Assembly: GCA_041650795.1 (NCBI GenBank) | Contig: JBAZKK010000004.1 | Span: forward strand, 1-64,000 | Source of the DNA: JBAZKK01 sp041650795 | GTDB taxonomy: Bacteria > Omnitrophota > Gorgyraeia > Gygaellales > Profunditerraquicolaceae | Direction of reading: 5' to 3' | Length of the DNA: 64,000 nt | In this document: positions 42,025 through 48,443 of the stretch, in pieces | How the letters are laid out: each line of letters opens with the position of its first letter | Numbering within the stretch: the first letter of the stretch is position 1 | Translations under genes and position numbers: made by a program | The notes under the pieces: model-generated | What the model saw: only the letters and a program-made list of their open reading frames with translations | Told to the model about the DNA's origin: nothing | Database searches by the model: none

Positions 42025-43284
42025 ATGATGAAAAAAACGGTTTTGATAACGGCGCTTGCGCTCATCGTAACCCTTTACTGTTTTCCCGCGTCGGCAGAGG
42101 AGACCGATTATTCCCGGATATTGGTTTGCACTAAGGCCTTTGAGGCACTGGGCAGGTTAGGCGACCCAAGCGCGAAGGATGTCTTGCTCCAGGGGCTAAG
42201 GAGCCCTGATTTTATGCTGCGCTCCTATGCCGCAGATGCTTTAGGCAGATTGAACTGTAAGGATGCCGTGCCATGGCTGGAGATAGCCAGCAGGGACCGC
42301 AATTATTTAGTAAGCATCTTTGCTGCCAAGGCGCTGGTTAAGCTGGGGGTTAATTCCTACGAGAAGAAGCTCCTCAACTTTTTAAACAACGATCGCCCGG
42401 ATATACGCGCCCTTACAGTGGAGCAACTGGGGGATTTCGGGGATAGGTATCTCTTCATGCTGGTGCGGGTATTGCTGGATAGCAGCGATCCCAACGTGCG
42501 CATAAAGGCCATTGAGCAATTGGGCAGGAACAAATTCAACCCGGCGTTAGTCTATATAAAGAAGGCCGCATATGATAAGAATGCGCAGGTGCGGCAGGCT
42601 GCTTGTGTGGCCCTGGGCAGGATAGGCAGCGAAGAGAACGCAGTGGTGCTTAACCTGAGGCTTTCTGACCCGGATGTTTATGTGCGGGCCGCAGCTAAAA
42701 CCGCTTTAAGTTCGCTCAGCGGCGCGGGTATTGCTTCAAGGAAGGGCAGGATTAAGGTAAACAGCAAATTCATAGAACTTTTATGGAAAGACACCAAGAG
42801 CCCAAACCCGTATGCCCGCGCAAGCTCTTATATTGCCTTGGCAAATCTTAAGGATACAAGGGTTGTTAATGTAATATTAACCGACATAACGTCTCCCGCC
42901 AGCCCTACCCTGGTTAGGCGTGATGGCGCACGGGCGCTTACCATATTGAAACCTTATTTTTGCGATACGGTACGTAAAAGGCTCTCCGTCTCGCGGGAGA
43001 CCAGGGTTTTCAGCGAGAATGTGGAGCCGGATTACAGGATAAACGGCAAGTGGTTATTGGAGGTGTTCATTGGTGCGTTGCAGGCCTCTGCTAACCCGCT
43101 GCATCAGGATTCTCCGACAGTGCTTAAAGAATTAAGGGAAAGCGTCAGTTACCCATTCTTGCGCTACGCTATTTTTGACAATGACCCCAAATTACAGGCG
43201 AATGCCCTTTATGCCCTGGGGGAATTGAAGGATAAAGACGCCCTGGCCGATATTATCAGGCTCTGTAAGCAGTATGGTTTTTGA
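42025..43284 (+). CDS. Secreted HEAT-repeat protein
   Basis: A 419-residue protein with a signal peptide (about 1-24, ending FPASAEE) followed by tandem HEAT/PBS-lyase-type repeats. The repeated units read LGRLGDPSAKDVLLQGLRSPDFMLRS..., LVKLGVNSYEKKLL..., LGRIGSEENAVVLNL... and LGELKDKDALADII. Such helical scaffolds bind partner proteins; this one would act outside the inner membrane. AAAGGA precedes two tandem ATGs (42025 and 42028). Its stop overlaps the uvrB start, but there is no known functional link to DNA repair. Confidence 0.82.
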   Translation: MMKKTVLITALALIVTLYCFPASAEETDYSRILVCTKAFEALGRLGDPSAKDVLLQGLRSPDFMLRSYAADALGRLNCKDAVPWLEIASRDRNYLVSIFAAKALVKLGVNSYEKKLLNFLNNDRPDIRALTVEQLGDFGDRYLFMLVRVLLDSSDPNVRIKAIEQLGRNKFNPALVYIKKAAYDKNAQVRQAACVALGRIGSEENAVVLNLRLSDPDVYVRAAAKTALSSLSGAGIASRKGRIKVNSKFIELLWKDTKSPNPYARASSYIALANLKDTRVVNVILTDITSPASPTLVRRDGARALTILKPYFCDTVRKRLSVSRETRVFSENVEPDYRINGKWLLEVFIGALQASANPLHQDSPTVLKELRESVSYPFLRYAIFDNDPKLQANALYALGELKDKDALADIIRLCKQYGF

Positions 43285-45323
43285 TGCCTTCCCAACCCCT
43301 TAAATTAGAAACGAGGTTGAGGCCTCGCGGGGACCAGCCCAAGGCTATCCGGCAGTTAACCAAGAGCATAGAAGAGGGATATAAATACCGCACCCTCCTG
43401 GGTACGACCGGTTCCGGCAAGACATTTACTTTGGCCAATGTCATTGCCTGCCTGGGGTTGCCTACCCTGGTTATTTCCCATAACAAGACCCTGGCAGCGC
43501 AGTTATATTCGGAATTTAAGGGTTTCTTTCCACATAATGCCGTAGAGTATTTCGTCAGCTATTATGATTATTACCAGCCTGAGGCATATATCCCCTCCAC
43601 CGATACTTATATCGAAAAAGACGCCTCTATTAATGACCGTCTTGACCGCCTGAGGCTTTCTGCTACCACCAGCATTATGTCGCGCCGCGATGTGATAGTG
43701 GTGGCTTCCGTTTCCTGCCTTTATAACCTCGGTTCTCCCGAAGATTACCGCGAGCTCCTGCTTTTTATCGAAAAGGGCATGACGATTGCGCGTGATGAGC
43801 TTTTGAGGAAGCTAATCCACATGCAGTATGAGCGTAACGACTATGAATTCGTACGAGGGAGGATCAGGGTCAGAGGCGACGTAGTGGAGGTTTTCCCTTC
43901 CTATGAGGAGACAGCGCTGCGTATCAATTTTTGCGGCAGCGTTATTGAGGGCATCTTCCAGATTAACCCGGTTTCGTCCGAGACGCTTGCCTCTTTTGAT
44001 AAGGCGGCAATTTACCCTGCCAAGCATTTTTTGGTTTCCCCGGGCAGGCTCGATAACGCCGTTAGTTCCGTAATGTCGGAGCTGGAAGGTCAGCTTGCTT
44101 TCTTGCGCCGGAGCAACAAACTCCTGGAGGCCCAACGCCTGGAATCGCGTACCAACTATGATATGGAGATGCTTAAGGAGATAGGTTACTGTCACGGGAT
44201 CGAGAATTATTCCAGGCATATCTGCGCGCGCCTCCCGGGTTCGCGTCCTTATACCATGATTGATTATTTCCCCGCTGATTTCCTTACCATTATTGATGAA
44301 TCCCACGTTACCATGCCGCAGATAAGGGGGATGTACGAAGGCGACCGCGCCAGGAAGGAGGTGCTGGTGGAATACGGTTTCCGCCTTCCTTCGTGCCTGG
44401 ATAACCGCCCGCTTAAATTTGAGGAGTTTGGCGACATTACCAAAAGGACGGTATTTGTTTCTGCCACTCCCGACGAATACGAGATAAAAAGGAGCAGGGG
44501 TGTGGTAATTGAACAGATCATCAGGCCCACGGGGCTGCTCGACCCGGAGATTATGGTACGGCCTACCGTAAACCAGGTTGAGGATCTTATCTCCGAGGTC
44601 AAGAAACGCGCCAGGAATAACGAGCGCGTGCTGGCGACTACTCTTACCAAGCGGATGGCTGAGGACCTCAGCGCCTATTTACAGGAGAAGGGGTTAAGGG
44701 TAAAATACCTGCATAGCGAGATCCAGACCATTGAACGCAGCAAGATACTGCGCGATTTAAGAGAAAGGAAGTTTGATTGCCTGGTAGGCATAAATCTCTT
44801 AAGGGAAGGGCTTGACCTCCCTGAGGTGTCTCTGGTAGCGATACTGGATGCCGATAAGGAGGGTTTTTTGCGTTCCGCCACTTCGCTCATACAGGTCGCC
44901 GGCCGGGCCGCCCGCAATATCAACGGGACAGTTATCATGTATGCTGATACAGTTACCGGCTCGATGAAAAAAGCGATCGCAGAAAGTGATCGCAGGAGAA
45001 AGATTCAATTGGAGTTCAACCGGAAAAACAACATCACCCCGCGTTCCATCAAGAAGGAGATACGTTCAGGGATTGAGGAGTTGGCAGAGGCTGAAGGGTT
45101 CGTGGAAGGGTTAACCGGACAGGCCCGCGACGAATACGAGATTGCCAGATATGCCGCGCAGCTGGAATACGAGATGGAACTGGCTGCCAGGAACCTGCAG
45201 TTTGAAAAGGCTGCCCAACTGCGCGACCAACTTAGCGAATTTAAGGGACGGTTCTCAACTACGGTTAAAAGTGTCCCCGCAGGGGACAGTTCTAACCGCG
45301 CTTCAGAACCGTCCCTAGAATAA
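43284..45323 (+). CDS. uvrB: Excinuclease ABC subunit B
   Basis: UvrB is the damage-verifying helicase of nucleotide excision repair. Walker A GTTGSGKT lies at about 40-47; the beta-hairpin region has EYFVSYYDYYQPEAYIPSTDTYIEKDASIN; helicase motifs DESHVTMPQ, FVSATPDEYE and QVAGRAARNINGTVIMYAD follow. The UVR (UvrC-binding) domain ends at LEYEMELAARNLQFEKAAQLRDQLSEF. The last 25 or so codons are unusual: they are written by an inverted-repeat element (45244-45316) that extends the protein past its natural end. The ATG at 43284 follows a TGATG overlap with the HEAT gene. Confidence 0.97.
   Translation: MPSQPLKLETRLRPRGDQPKAIRQLTKSIEEGYKYRTLLGTTGSGKTFTLANVIACLGLPTLVISHNKTLAAQLYSEFKGFFPHNAVEYFVSYYDYYQPEAYIPSTDTYIEKDASINDRLDRLRLSATTSIMSRRDVIVVASVSCLYNLGSPEDYRELLLFIEKGMTIARDELLRKLIHMQYERNDYEFVRGRIRVRGDVVEVFPSYEETALRINFCGSVIEGIFQINPVSSETLASFDKAAIYPAKHFLVSPGRLDNAVSSVMSELEGQLAFLRRSNKLLEAQRLESRTNYDMEMLKEIGYCHGIENYSRHICARLPGSRPYTMIDYFPADFLTIIDESHVTMPQIRGMYEGDRARKEVLVEYGFRLPSCLDNRPLKFEEFGDITKRTVFVSATPDEYEIKRSRGVVIEQIIRPTGLLDPEIMVRPTVNQVEDLISEVKKRARNNERVLATTLTKRMAEDLSAYLQEKGLRVKYLHSEIQTIERSKILRDLRERKFDCLVGINLLREGLDLPEVSLVAILDADKEGFLRSATSLIQVAGRAARNINGTVIMYADTVTGSMKKAIAESDRRRKIQLEFNRKNNITPRSIKKEIRSGIEELAEAEGFVEGLTGQARDEYEIARYAAQLEYEMELAARNLQFEKAAQLRDQLSEFKGRFSTTVKSVPAGDSSNRASEPSLE
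45244..45316. repeat. REP-like nested palindrome inserted in the 3' end of uvrB
   Basis: A 73-base element with three nested inverted repeats: outer AGGGACGGTTCT/AGAACCGTCCCT (12 of 12), middle CGGTTA/TAACCG and inner TGTCCCC/GGGGACA around a three-base loop. It would fold into an almost complete hairpin. The ends resemble palindromic units that accompany REP-associated tyrosine transposases in environmental genomes. No transposase is nearby and no second copy is seen in this window. It stays in frame and supplies the final UvrB codons, so it is tolerated. Confidence 0.8.
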
Positions 45324-45335
45324 GAAGGAGAAGGG

Positions 45336-46091
45336 ATGCTGCTGGCCGTTGACGTAGGGAATACTAACATAACCCTGGGTGTATTTGATAAGGAGCGGAT
45401 TTTGAGGCGTTACAGTATCCCTACCTACAGGAGGACGTATCGCAGGGGGCTTTTACCGATATTAAGAAGCTACCCCATAGAAAACGCCATAATCTCCAGC
45501 GTTGTGCCATATGCCACTGCTATATTGAAAAAGGAGCTTTTCAGGCAGCTAGGGAAAAAGCCTTTAGTGTTGGGCCTGAATATCAAAGTGCCGATAACTA
45601 ACCGTTACCGTAAGAGGCGTCAGGTTGGACAGGACCGCTTGGTAAATGCTTATGCGGTATGCGAGTTTTACGGTCCTCCCGCTGTGGTAGTGGATTTCGG
45701 CACTGCGGTTACCTTCGACGTCGTCTCGCGCAGAGGGGAATATCTTGGGGGGATGATACTTCCCGGCTTAAGAATGTCCCTGGCGGCATTGGCAGAAAAA
45801 ACCGCCCTGTTGCCGGATATAAAATTAAAGAGACCGAAAGAATTTATCGGACGCGATACTGCCGAAAGCATCTTAAGCGGGGTTGTCCACGGTTTTGCAG
45901 CCATGACCCGCGATATGATAAGAAGCATCAGAGGCGCTATCGGCAATGATGCGATAGCGGTCTTTACAGGGGGCGATAGCGCCCTTCTGGCGCAGTATAT
46001 CAAGGAAGCTAAGCGCCTGGATGCGGATTTGACTATCAAGGGCCTTAATCTTATTTACAGCAGGAAATACTTGACAAGAGGTTCTGTTTGA
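45336..46091 (+). CDS. coaX: Type III pantothenate kinase
   Basis: CoaX phosphorylates pantothenate, the first step to CoA, and is not inhibited by CoA. The 251-residue ASKHA protein has LLAVDVGNTNITLGVF, IISSVVP, GQDRLVNAYAV (GxDR, the pantothenate site), VVDFGTAVTFDVVSRRGEYLGGMILPGL and VFTGGDS. It needs a monovalent cation in the family. Together with coaB (32205) it covers two of the CoA steps. Its 3' end overlaps the -35 of the strong promoter for the downstream PilZ leader. Confidence 0.95.
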   Translation: MLLAVDVGNTNITLGVFDKERILRRYSIPTYRRTYRRGLLPILRSYPIENAIISSVVPYATAILKKELFRQLGKKPLVLGLNIKVPITNRYRKRRQVGQDRLVNAYAVCEFYGPPAVVVDFGTAVTFDVVSRRGEYLGGMILPGLRMSLAALAEKTALLPDIKLKRPKEFIGRDTAESILSGVVHGFAAMTRDMIRSIRGAIGNDAIAVFTGGDSALLAQYIKEAKRLDADLTIKGLNLIYSRKYLTRGSV

Positions 46092-46099
46092 CCTATAAT
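46071..46099 (+). promoter_or_regulatory. Perfect consensus sigma-70 promoter
   Basis: TTGACA at 46071-46076, a 17-base spacer and TATAAT at 46094-46099, matching consensus at all twelve positions. Transcription would begin near 46106, giving a leader of about 120 bases before the PilZ ATG. It lies across the end of coaX. Confidence 0.85.
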
Positions 46100-46105
46100 T
46101 AAGAA

Positions 46106-46215
46106 TGTAACGGCAATTTTTAACCCTGGATAATAGGTGCGAAACTCTAACGAGATGTTTCGAAAGCCGCGGGATAGTCAGATAAAGACAAGCCGCGGTT
46201 TTTTATTTATTGAAG
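46106..46215 (+). promoter_or_regulatory. Structured leader with terminator; diverged GEMM-like riboswitch candidate
   Basis: The 5' leader holds a hairpin CGAAAC-TCT-aacg-AGA-t-GTTTCG, then AAAGCCGCGGG, and a terminator made of CCGCGG/CCGCGG (with inner GTC/GAC) followed by TTTTTTATTTAT. CGGC at 46111-46114 can instead pair with GCCG at 46166-46169, which is part of the terminator stem, so two exclusive folds exist as in transcriptional riboswitches. The order GATAA, AGG, AAAC, hairpin, GATG, AAAGCC, CGGG, GACA, GCCGCGG parallels the GEMM (cyclic-dinucleotide) aptamer but with insertions in the core. The gene controlled is a PilZ protein, which fits a cyclic-dinucleotide sensor. The class assignment is tentative; the promoter-leader-terminator arrangement is clear. 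Confidence 0.55.
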
Positions 46216-46227
46216 GAGGGTTAAATA

Positions 46228-46569
46228 ATGGAGACATATTCCTCCAGCGATAAAAGATTGTTCCAGCGGGTGCCGTTAAGAATCAGCTTGAGGTTCCTAA
46301 ATACCTCGACCAATAAGTGGAATTTAGTGCAGACCGAAGATATCAGCGCCAGGGGCATCGGCATGCTTACACAAAGGGAAGTCGATCCCGAGACTCCCCT
46401 TGAGATGTGGCTGCCCATACCTGAGAGAGGCGAGACCTACTATACAAGAGGCAAGGTTGCCTGGTCCAGGCGCCTTGAGCCGGACAGGTACCGCGTAGGG
46501 GTAGAACTTAACCGCGTTGACCTGATGGGCCTGGCGCCTTTTATGAGGAAAGCTGAAGCCGCGGTTTAA
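46228..46569 (+). CDS. PilZ domain protein under a structured leader
   Basis: A 113-residue PilZ domain with DKRLFQRVPLRISLRF (the RxxxR pair as RLFQR) and EDISARGIGMLTQ (DxSxxG), then barrel strands TPLEMWLPIPERG, GKVAWSRRLEPDRYRVGVEL and a C-terminal helix. It is expected to bind c-di-GMP. Unlike the two other PilZ genes, it has its own perfect promoter, a regulated-looking leader and a strong GAAGGAGGG ribosome site, so it is probably a separately controlled single-gene transcript. It ends 91 bases before a convergent gene. Confidence 0.87.
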   Translation: METYSSSDKRLFQRVPLRISLRFLNTSTNKWNLVQTEDISARGIGMLTQREVDPETPLEMWLPIPERGETYYTRGKVAWSRRLEPDRYRVGVELNRVDLMGLAPFMRKAEAAV

Positions 46570-46660
46570 AAAGAGAATTTCATCCCGCCTGATTCAAGCC
46601 CGTTATCTTCGGTATTTTCAATAATTAGTTAGGTATTTATTATTTCTCCCCTATTTTATC

Positions 46661-47605
46661 TTATTTCAATAGATAACTTATGACGCGTTTTTCGGATACC
46701 TTGCCGTTTTTGTAAAATACCGTCGAGCCGCTTTTAAGGATTCCGTCCGTGCCGTAATTATTCGTCCTTGTTTGTATTAAAGCTCCGCTTCCAACCTTAG
46801 AGCCATTACGGATTGTTATTGCAATTTGTTTTAATTTTCCGTTGGCATGGTAACTGTAGCTTTGTATGGTATTTGTTTTTTGGAGCGTTTTGCCATTTTT
46901 TGTAATAACCGCAGTTGTAGAGATGTGGTCTATTTTATGGGTAGTGGCATCGCGGGTGATTACTGAATTTGAGGTAATCTTCTTGCCGCTTGCATATTGC
47001 ACCGTAATTTTGTATCCTGTTGCCAGACCGTTACTACCGTATTCGTATGCCGTTGTGTGAGTTTCAGTTACTTCCCCTTTGCTGTTCTTGCATGTTATTG
47101 TCCGCACTGCGACTTTACCTTTGTTGTTCAAGACATATTTATATTCCTGGGTTCCGGAGCTGATTTTTTCACCTTTGGTGTTATATTTTACCCAGCTTAT
47201 TTTAGTTATTAACCCCTTGTCATTTCTTGTATAAACATTATCTTTGTATCCTATGTAATTCCCGTTTTTATCGTATATTTTCTCTTTGCTGCCGGCCGGC
47301 TGGGCGCTCGCATCGGCTTTTTCTTTTGTATTTGCAGCAGTTACGCTATCGGCAGTGGCGGTACTCACCTTGCCTTTTTCATTTTTATCGGCAGTGCCGG
47401 TGTTTACTTCAGGCGTTGCAATGGGCTGGGTTGTAGCCGGCGCTTCTATTTTAACCATGTTAACAGCGCGAAGCCCCGCCTTATAAACAGGCATAGTCTT
47501 GTTTGTCTCCAGAAGCAGGGGGGAGATCCCCTCAGCATGGCTGGCTGCTGTTATGCCAAGCACGCAGGCAAGAAATGTTAAAAGCATCAGGTTTACCTTC
47601 TTCAT
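46661..47605 (-). CDS. Secreted repeat protein of unknown function
   Basis: A 314-residue predicted secreted protein: signal peptide (MKKVNLMLLTFLACVLG...SHA), then an Ala/Thr/Lys-rich low-complexity stretch (about 45-120), and a C-terminal half of short beta repeats resembling YD/RHS-type units (YDKNGNYIGYKDNVYTRNDKG, YKYVLNNKGKV, YEYGSNGLATGYKI, YSYHANGKLKQI, NNYGTDGILKSG). Such repeats usually form extended beta structures outside the cell. I place the start at 47605 after an AAGGGGG ribosome site; an in-frame ATG at 47635 lies inside the leader RNA element. Composition is more A/T-rich than the neighbours and the gene is on the opposite strand, so it may be acquired or surface-variable. 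The leader suggests tight control. Confidence 0.72.
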   Translation of the reverse strand: MKKVNLMLLTFLACVLGITAASHAEGISPLLLETNKTMPVYKAGLRAVNMVKIEAPATTQPIATPEVNTGTADKNEKGKVSTATADSVTAANTKEKADASAQPAGSKEKIYDKNGNYIGYKDNVYTRNDKGLITKISWVKYNTKGEKISSGTQEYKYVLNNKGKVAVRTITCKNSKGEVTETHTTAYEYGSNGLATGYKITVQYASGKKITSNSVITRDATTHKIDHISTTAVITKNGKTLQKTNTIQSYSYHANGKLKQIAITIRNGSKVGSGALIQTRTNNYGTDGILKSGSTVFYKNGKVSEKRVISYLLK

Positions 47606-47614
47606 TTTATTTTC

Positions 47615-47669
47615 CCCCTTATCGATCCGTGGCATTCCGCGCCCTTTGCGGCCGGCGCGGGTTTATCGT
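47615..47669 (-). promoter_or_regulatory. Proximal copy of a duplicated leader RNA element
   Basis: On the minus strand: ACGATAAAC, a seven-pair stem CCGCGCC/GGCGCGG with ten-base loop, then AATGCCACGG and ATCGATAAGGGG. The last 29 bases (47615-47643) are identical to the distal copy (47850-47878), while loops differ. The terminal AAGGGGG is the ribosome site of the secreted-protein gene eight bases downstream, so folding of this element could hide or expose translation initiation. It lacks the 3' half (P3 and terminator) seen in the distal copy. Confidence 0.5.
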
Positions 47670-47777
47670 CTGGGGCGGTTTTATCCCCATCTATTTTTCG
47701 CAGAAGCAACGACCCCGTCTTATTTATTCACCTCCTTTGGGTCCGCATATTTTCTGCCTTATTTACGCTCTCACGGC

Positions 47778-47822
47778 AAATAAAATAGCCGGGTTGCCTT
47801 TCCTTAATTCGGCAACCCGGCT
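47778..47822 (-). terminator. Terminator of the distal leader element
   Basis: Minus-strand AGCCGGGTTGCC (47811-47822) pairs perfectly with GGCAACCCGGCT (47787-47798) over twelve bases with a twelve-base loop, followed by ATTTTATTT. The 5' arm GCCGGGTTGCC is also the expected 3' end of the aptamer-like fold, giving a switchable terminator. Confidence 0.8.
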
Positions 47823-47908
47823 GTCGATAATAACGGCTAAATAAAATTGCCCCTTATCGATCCGTGGCATTCCGCGCCGGATGCAGCTATGGGCGCGGCT
47901 TTATCGTT
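47811..47908 (-). promoter_or_regulatory. Distal leader RNA element, GEMM-like variant candidate
   Basis: Minus-strand order: ACGATAAAG, stem CCGCGCC/GGCGCGG (loop 13), AATGCCACGGAT, hairpin CGATAA...TTATCG, then ACAGCCGGGTTGCC. It matches the layout I recall for GEMM-I riboswitches (GATAAAGGCAAACC, hairpin, GGGACGCAAAGCCACGG, P3, CCGGGTTGCC) base for base in length across the core. But the normally unpaired AAA and CGCAAA tracts are replaced by paired GCG/CGC bases. With its overlapping terminator this looks like a transcriptional riboswitch, either degenerate or of altered specificity. The region 47606-48026 contains no gene; these elements, a palindrome and the groES promoter are what it holds. 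Confidence 0.5.
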
Positions 47909-47983
47909 AAGGAATGCGTATAGTATCTCCACCCAAAGTTTAAATCATTCTTTTGGGCATTTCAATACAGAAACACCTTTTAA

Positions 47984-47997
47984 GGAAAGCGCTTTCC
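47984..47997. promoter_or_regulatory. LacI-family-type palindromic operator
   Basis: A perfect 14-base palindrome GGAAAGCGCTTTCC with the central CG typical of LacI/GalR operators. It lies between the divergent secreted-protein leader and the groES -35 (30 bases away). No such regulator gene is in the window. Confidence 0.45.
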
Positions 47998-48026
47998 GGG
48001 CATTACGAGATAGATAAAAAAAATAC

Positions 48027-48055
48027 TTGACAAGCTTTTCTTTTATTTTTATAAT
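48027..48055 (+). promoter_or_regulatory. groESL promoter
   Basis: TTGACA at 48027-48032, a 17-base spacer and TATAAT at 48050-48055, a perfect match. The last base of the -10 begins the CIRCE element. Confidence 0.85.
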
Positions 48056-48081
48056 TAGCACTCTTGTAGGGTGAGTGCTAA
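48055..48081 (+). promoter_or_regulatory. CIRCE operator (HrcA site)
   Basis: TTAGCACTC, nine bases, GAGTGCTAA: an exact CIRCE inverted repeat. It overlaps the -10 and transcription start of groESL, so HrcA would block initiation until heat shock. hrcA itself is not in the window. Confidence 0.95.
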
Positions 48082-48120
48082 AATAAACCATACAATAAAC
48101 ATACATAAGGAGGTGTGGTT

Positions 48121-48411
48121 ATGAAGATTCAACCGTTAGGCGACCGCGTAGTAGTTAAACCTTTAGAGGCAGAGGCCAAGACCAAGGGCGGGATAGTCCT
48201 TCCCGATACCGCAAAAGAAAAACCTCAGGAGGGAGAGATAGTAGCGGTAGGAAAGGGCAAGGTTCTTGACAGCGGAAGTATTCAGGCCCTGGAGGTCAAG
48301 GTGGGAGATAAGGTATTATACGCAAAGTATTCCGGGAACGAGATCACCACCAAGGACGGGGAAGAGCTCTTGATTATGCGCGAAGAGGATATCCTGGCGA
48401 TTATAAAATAG
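48121..48411 (+). CDS. groES: Co-chaperonin GroES
   Basis: GroES caps the GroEL chamber as a heptameric lid. The 96-residue protein reads KIQPLGDRVVVKPLEAEAKTKGGIVLPDTAKEKPQEGEIVAVGKG and later VLYAKYSGNEI and LLIMREEDILAII; it includes the mobile loop around 17-33. The ATG at 48121 has AGGAGG seven bases upstream; an in-frame GTG six bases earlier overlaps that ribosome site and is rejected. It is controlled by CIRCE and co-transcribed with groEL. Confidence 0.98.
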   Translation: MKIQPLGDRVVVKPLEAEAKTKGGIVLPDTAKEKPQEGEIVAVGKGKVLDSGSIQALEVKVGDKVLYAKYSGNEITTKDGEELLIMREEDILAIIK

Positions 48412-48443
48412 AAACGTATCTATTAGGAAAAGGAGGTTATCTA

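Noticed and set aside
47499..47844. Plus-strand ORFs of 94 and 113 codons across the secreted-protein leader
   Set aside because: They run antisense to the signal peptide and through the terminator and repeat elements; no ribosome sites and no recognisable protein features.
47615..47878. Two identical 29-base direct repeats, CRISPR-like in size
   Set aside because: Only two copies, about 235 bases apart with no regular spacers and no cas genes; each sits in the same structural context of a leader RNA.
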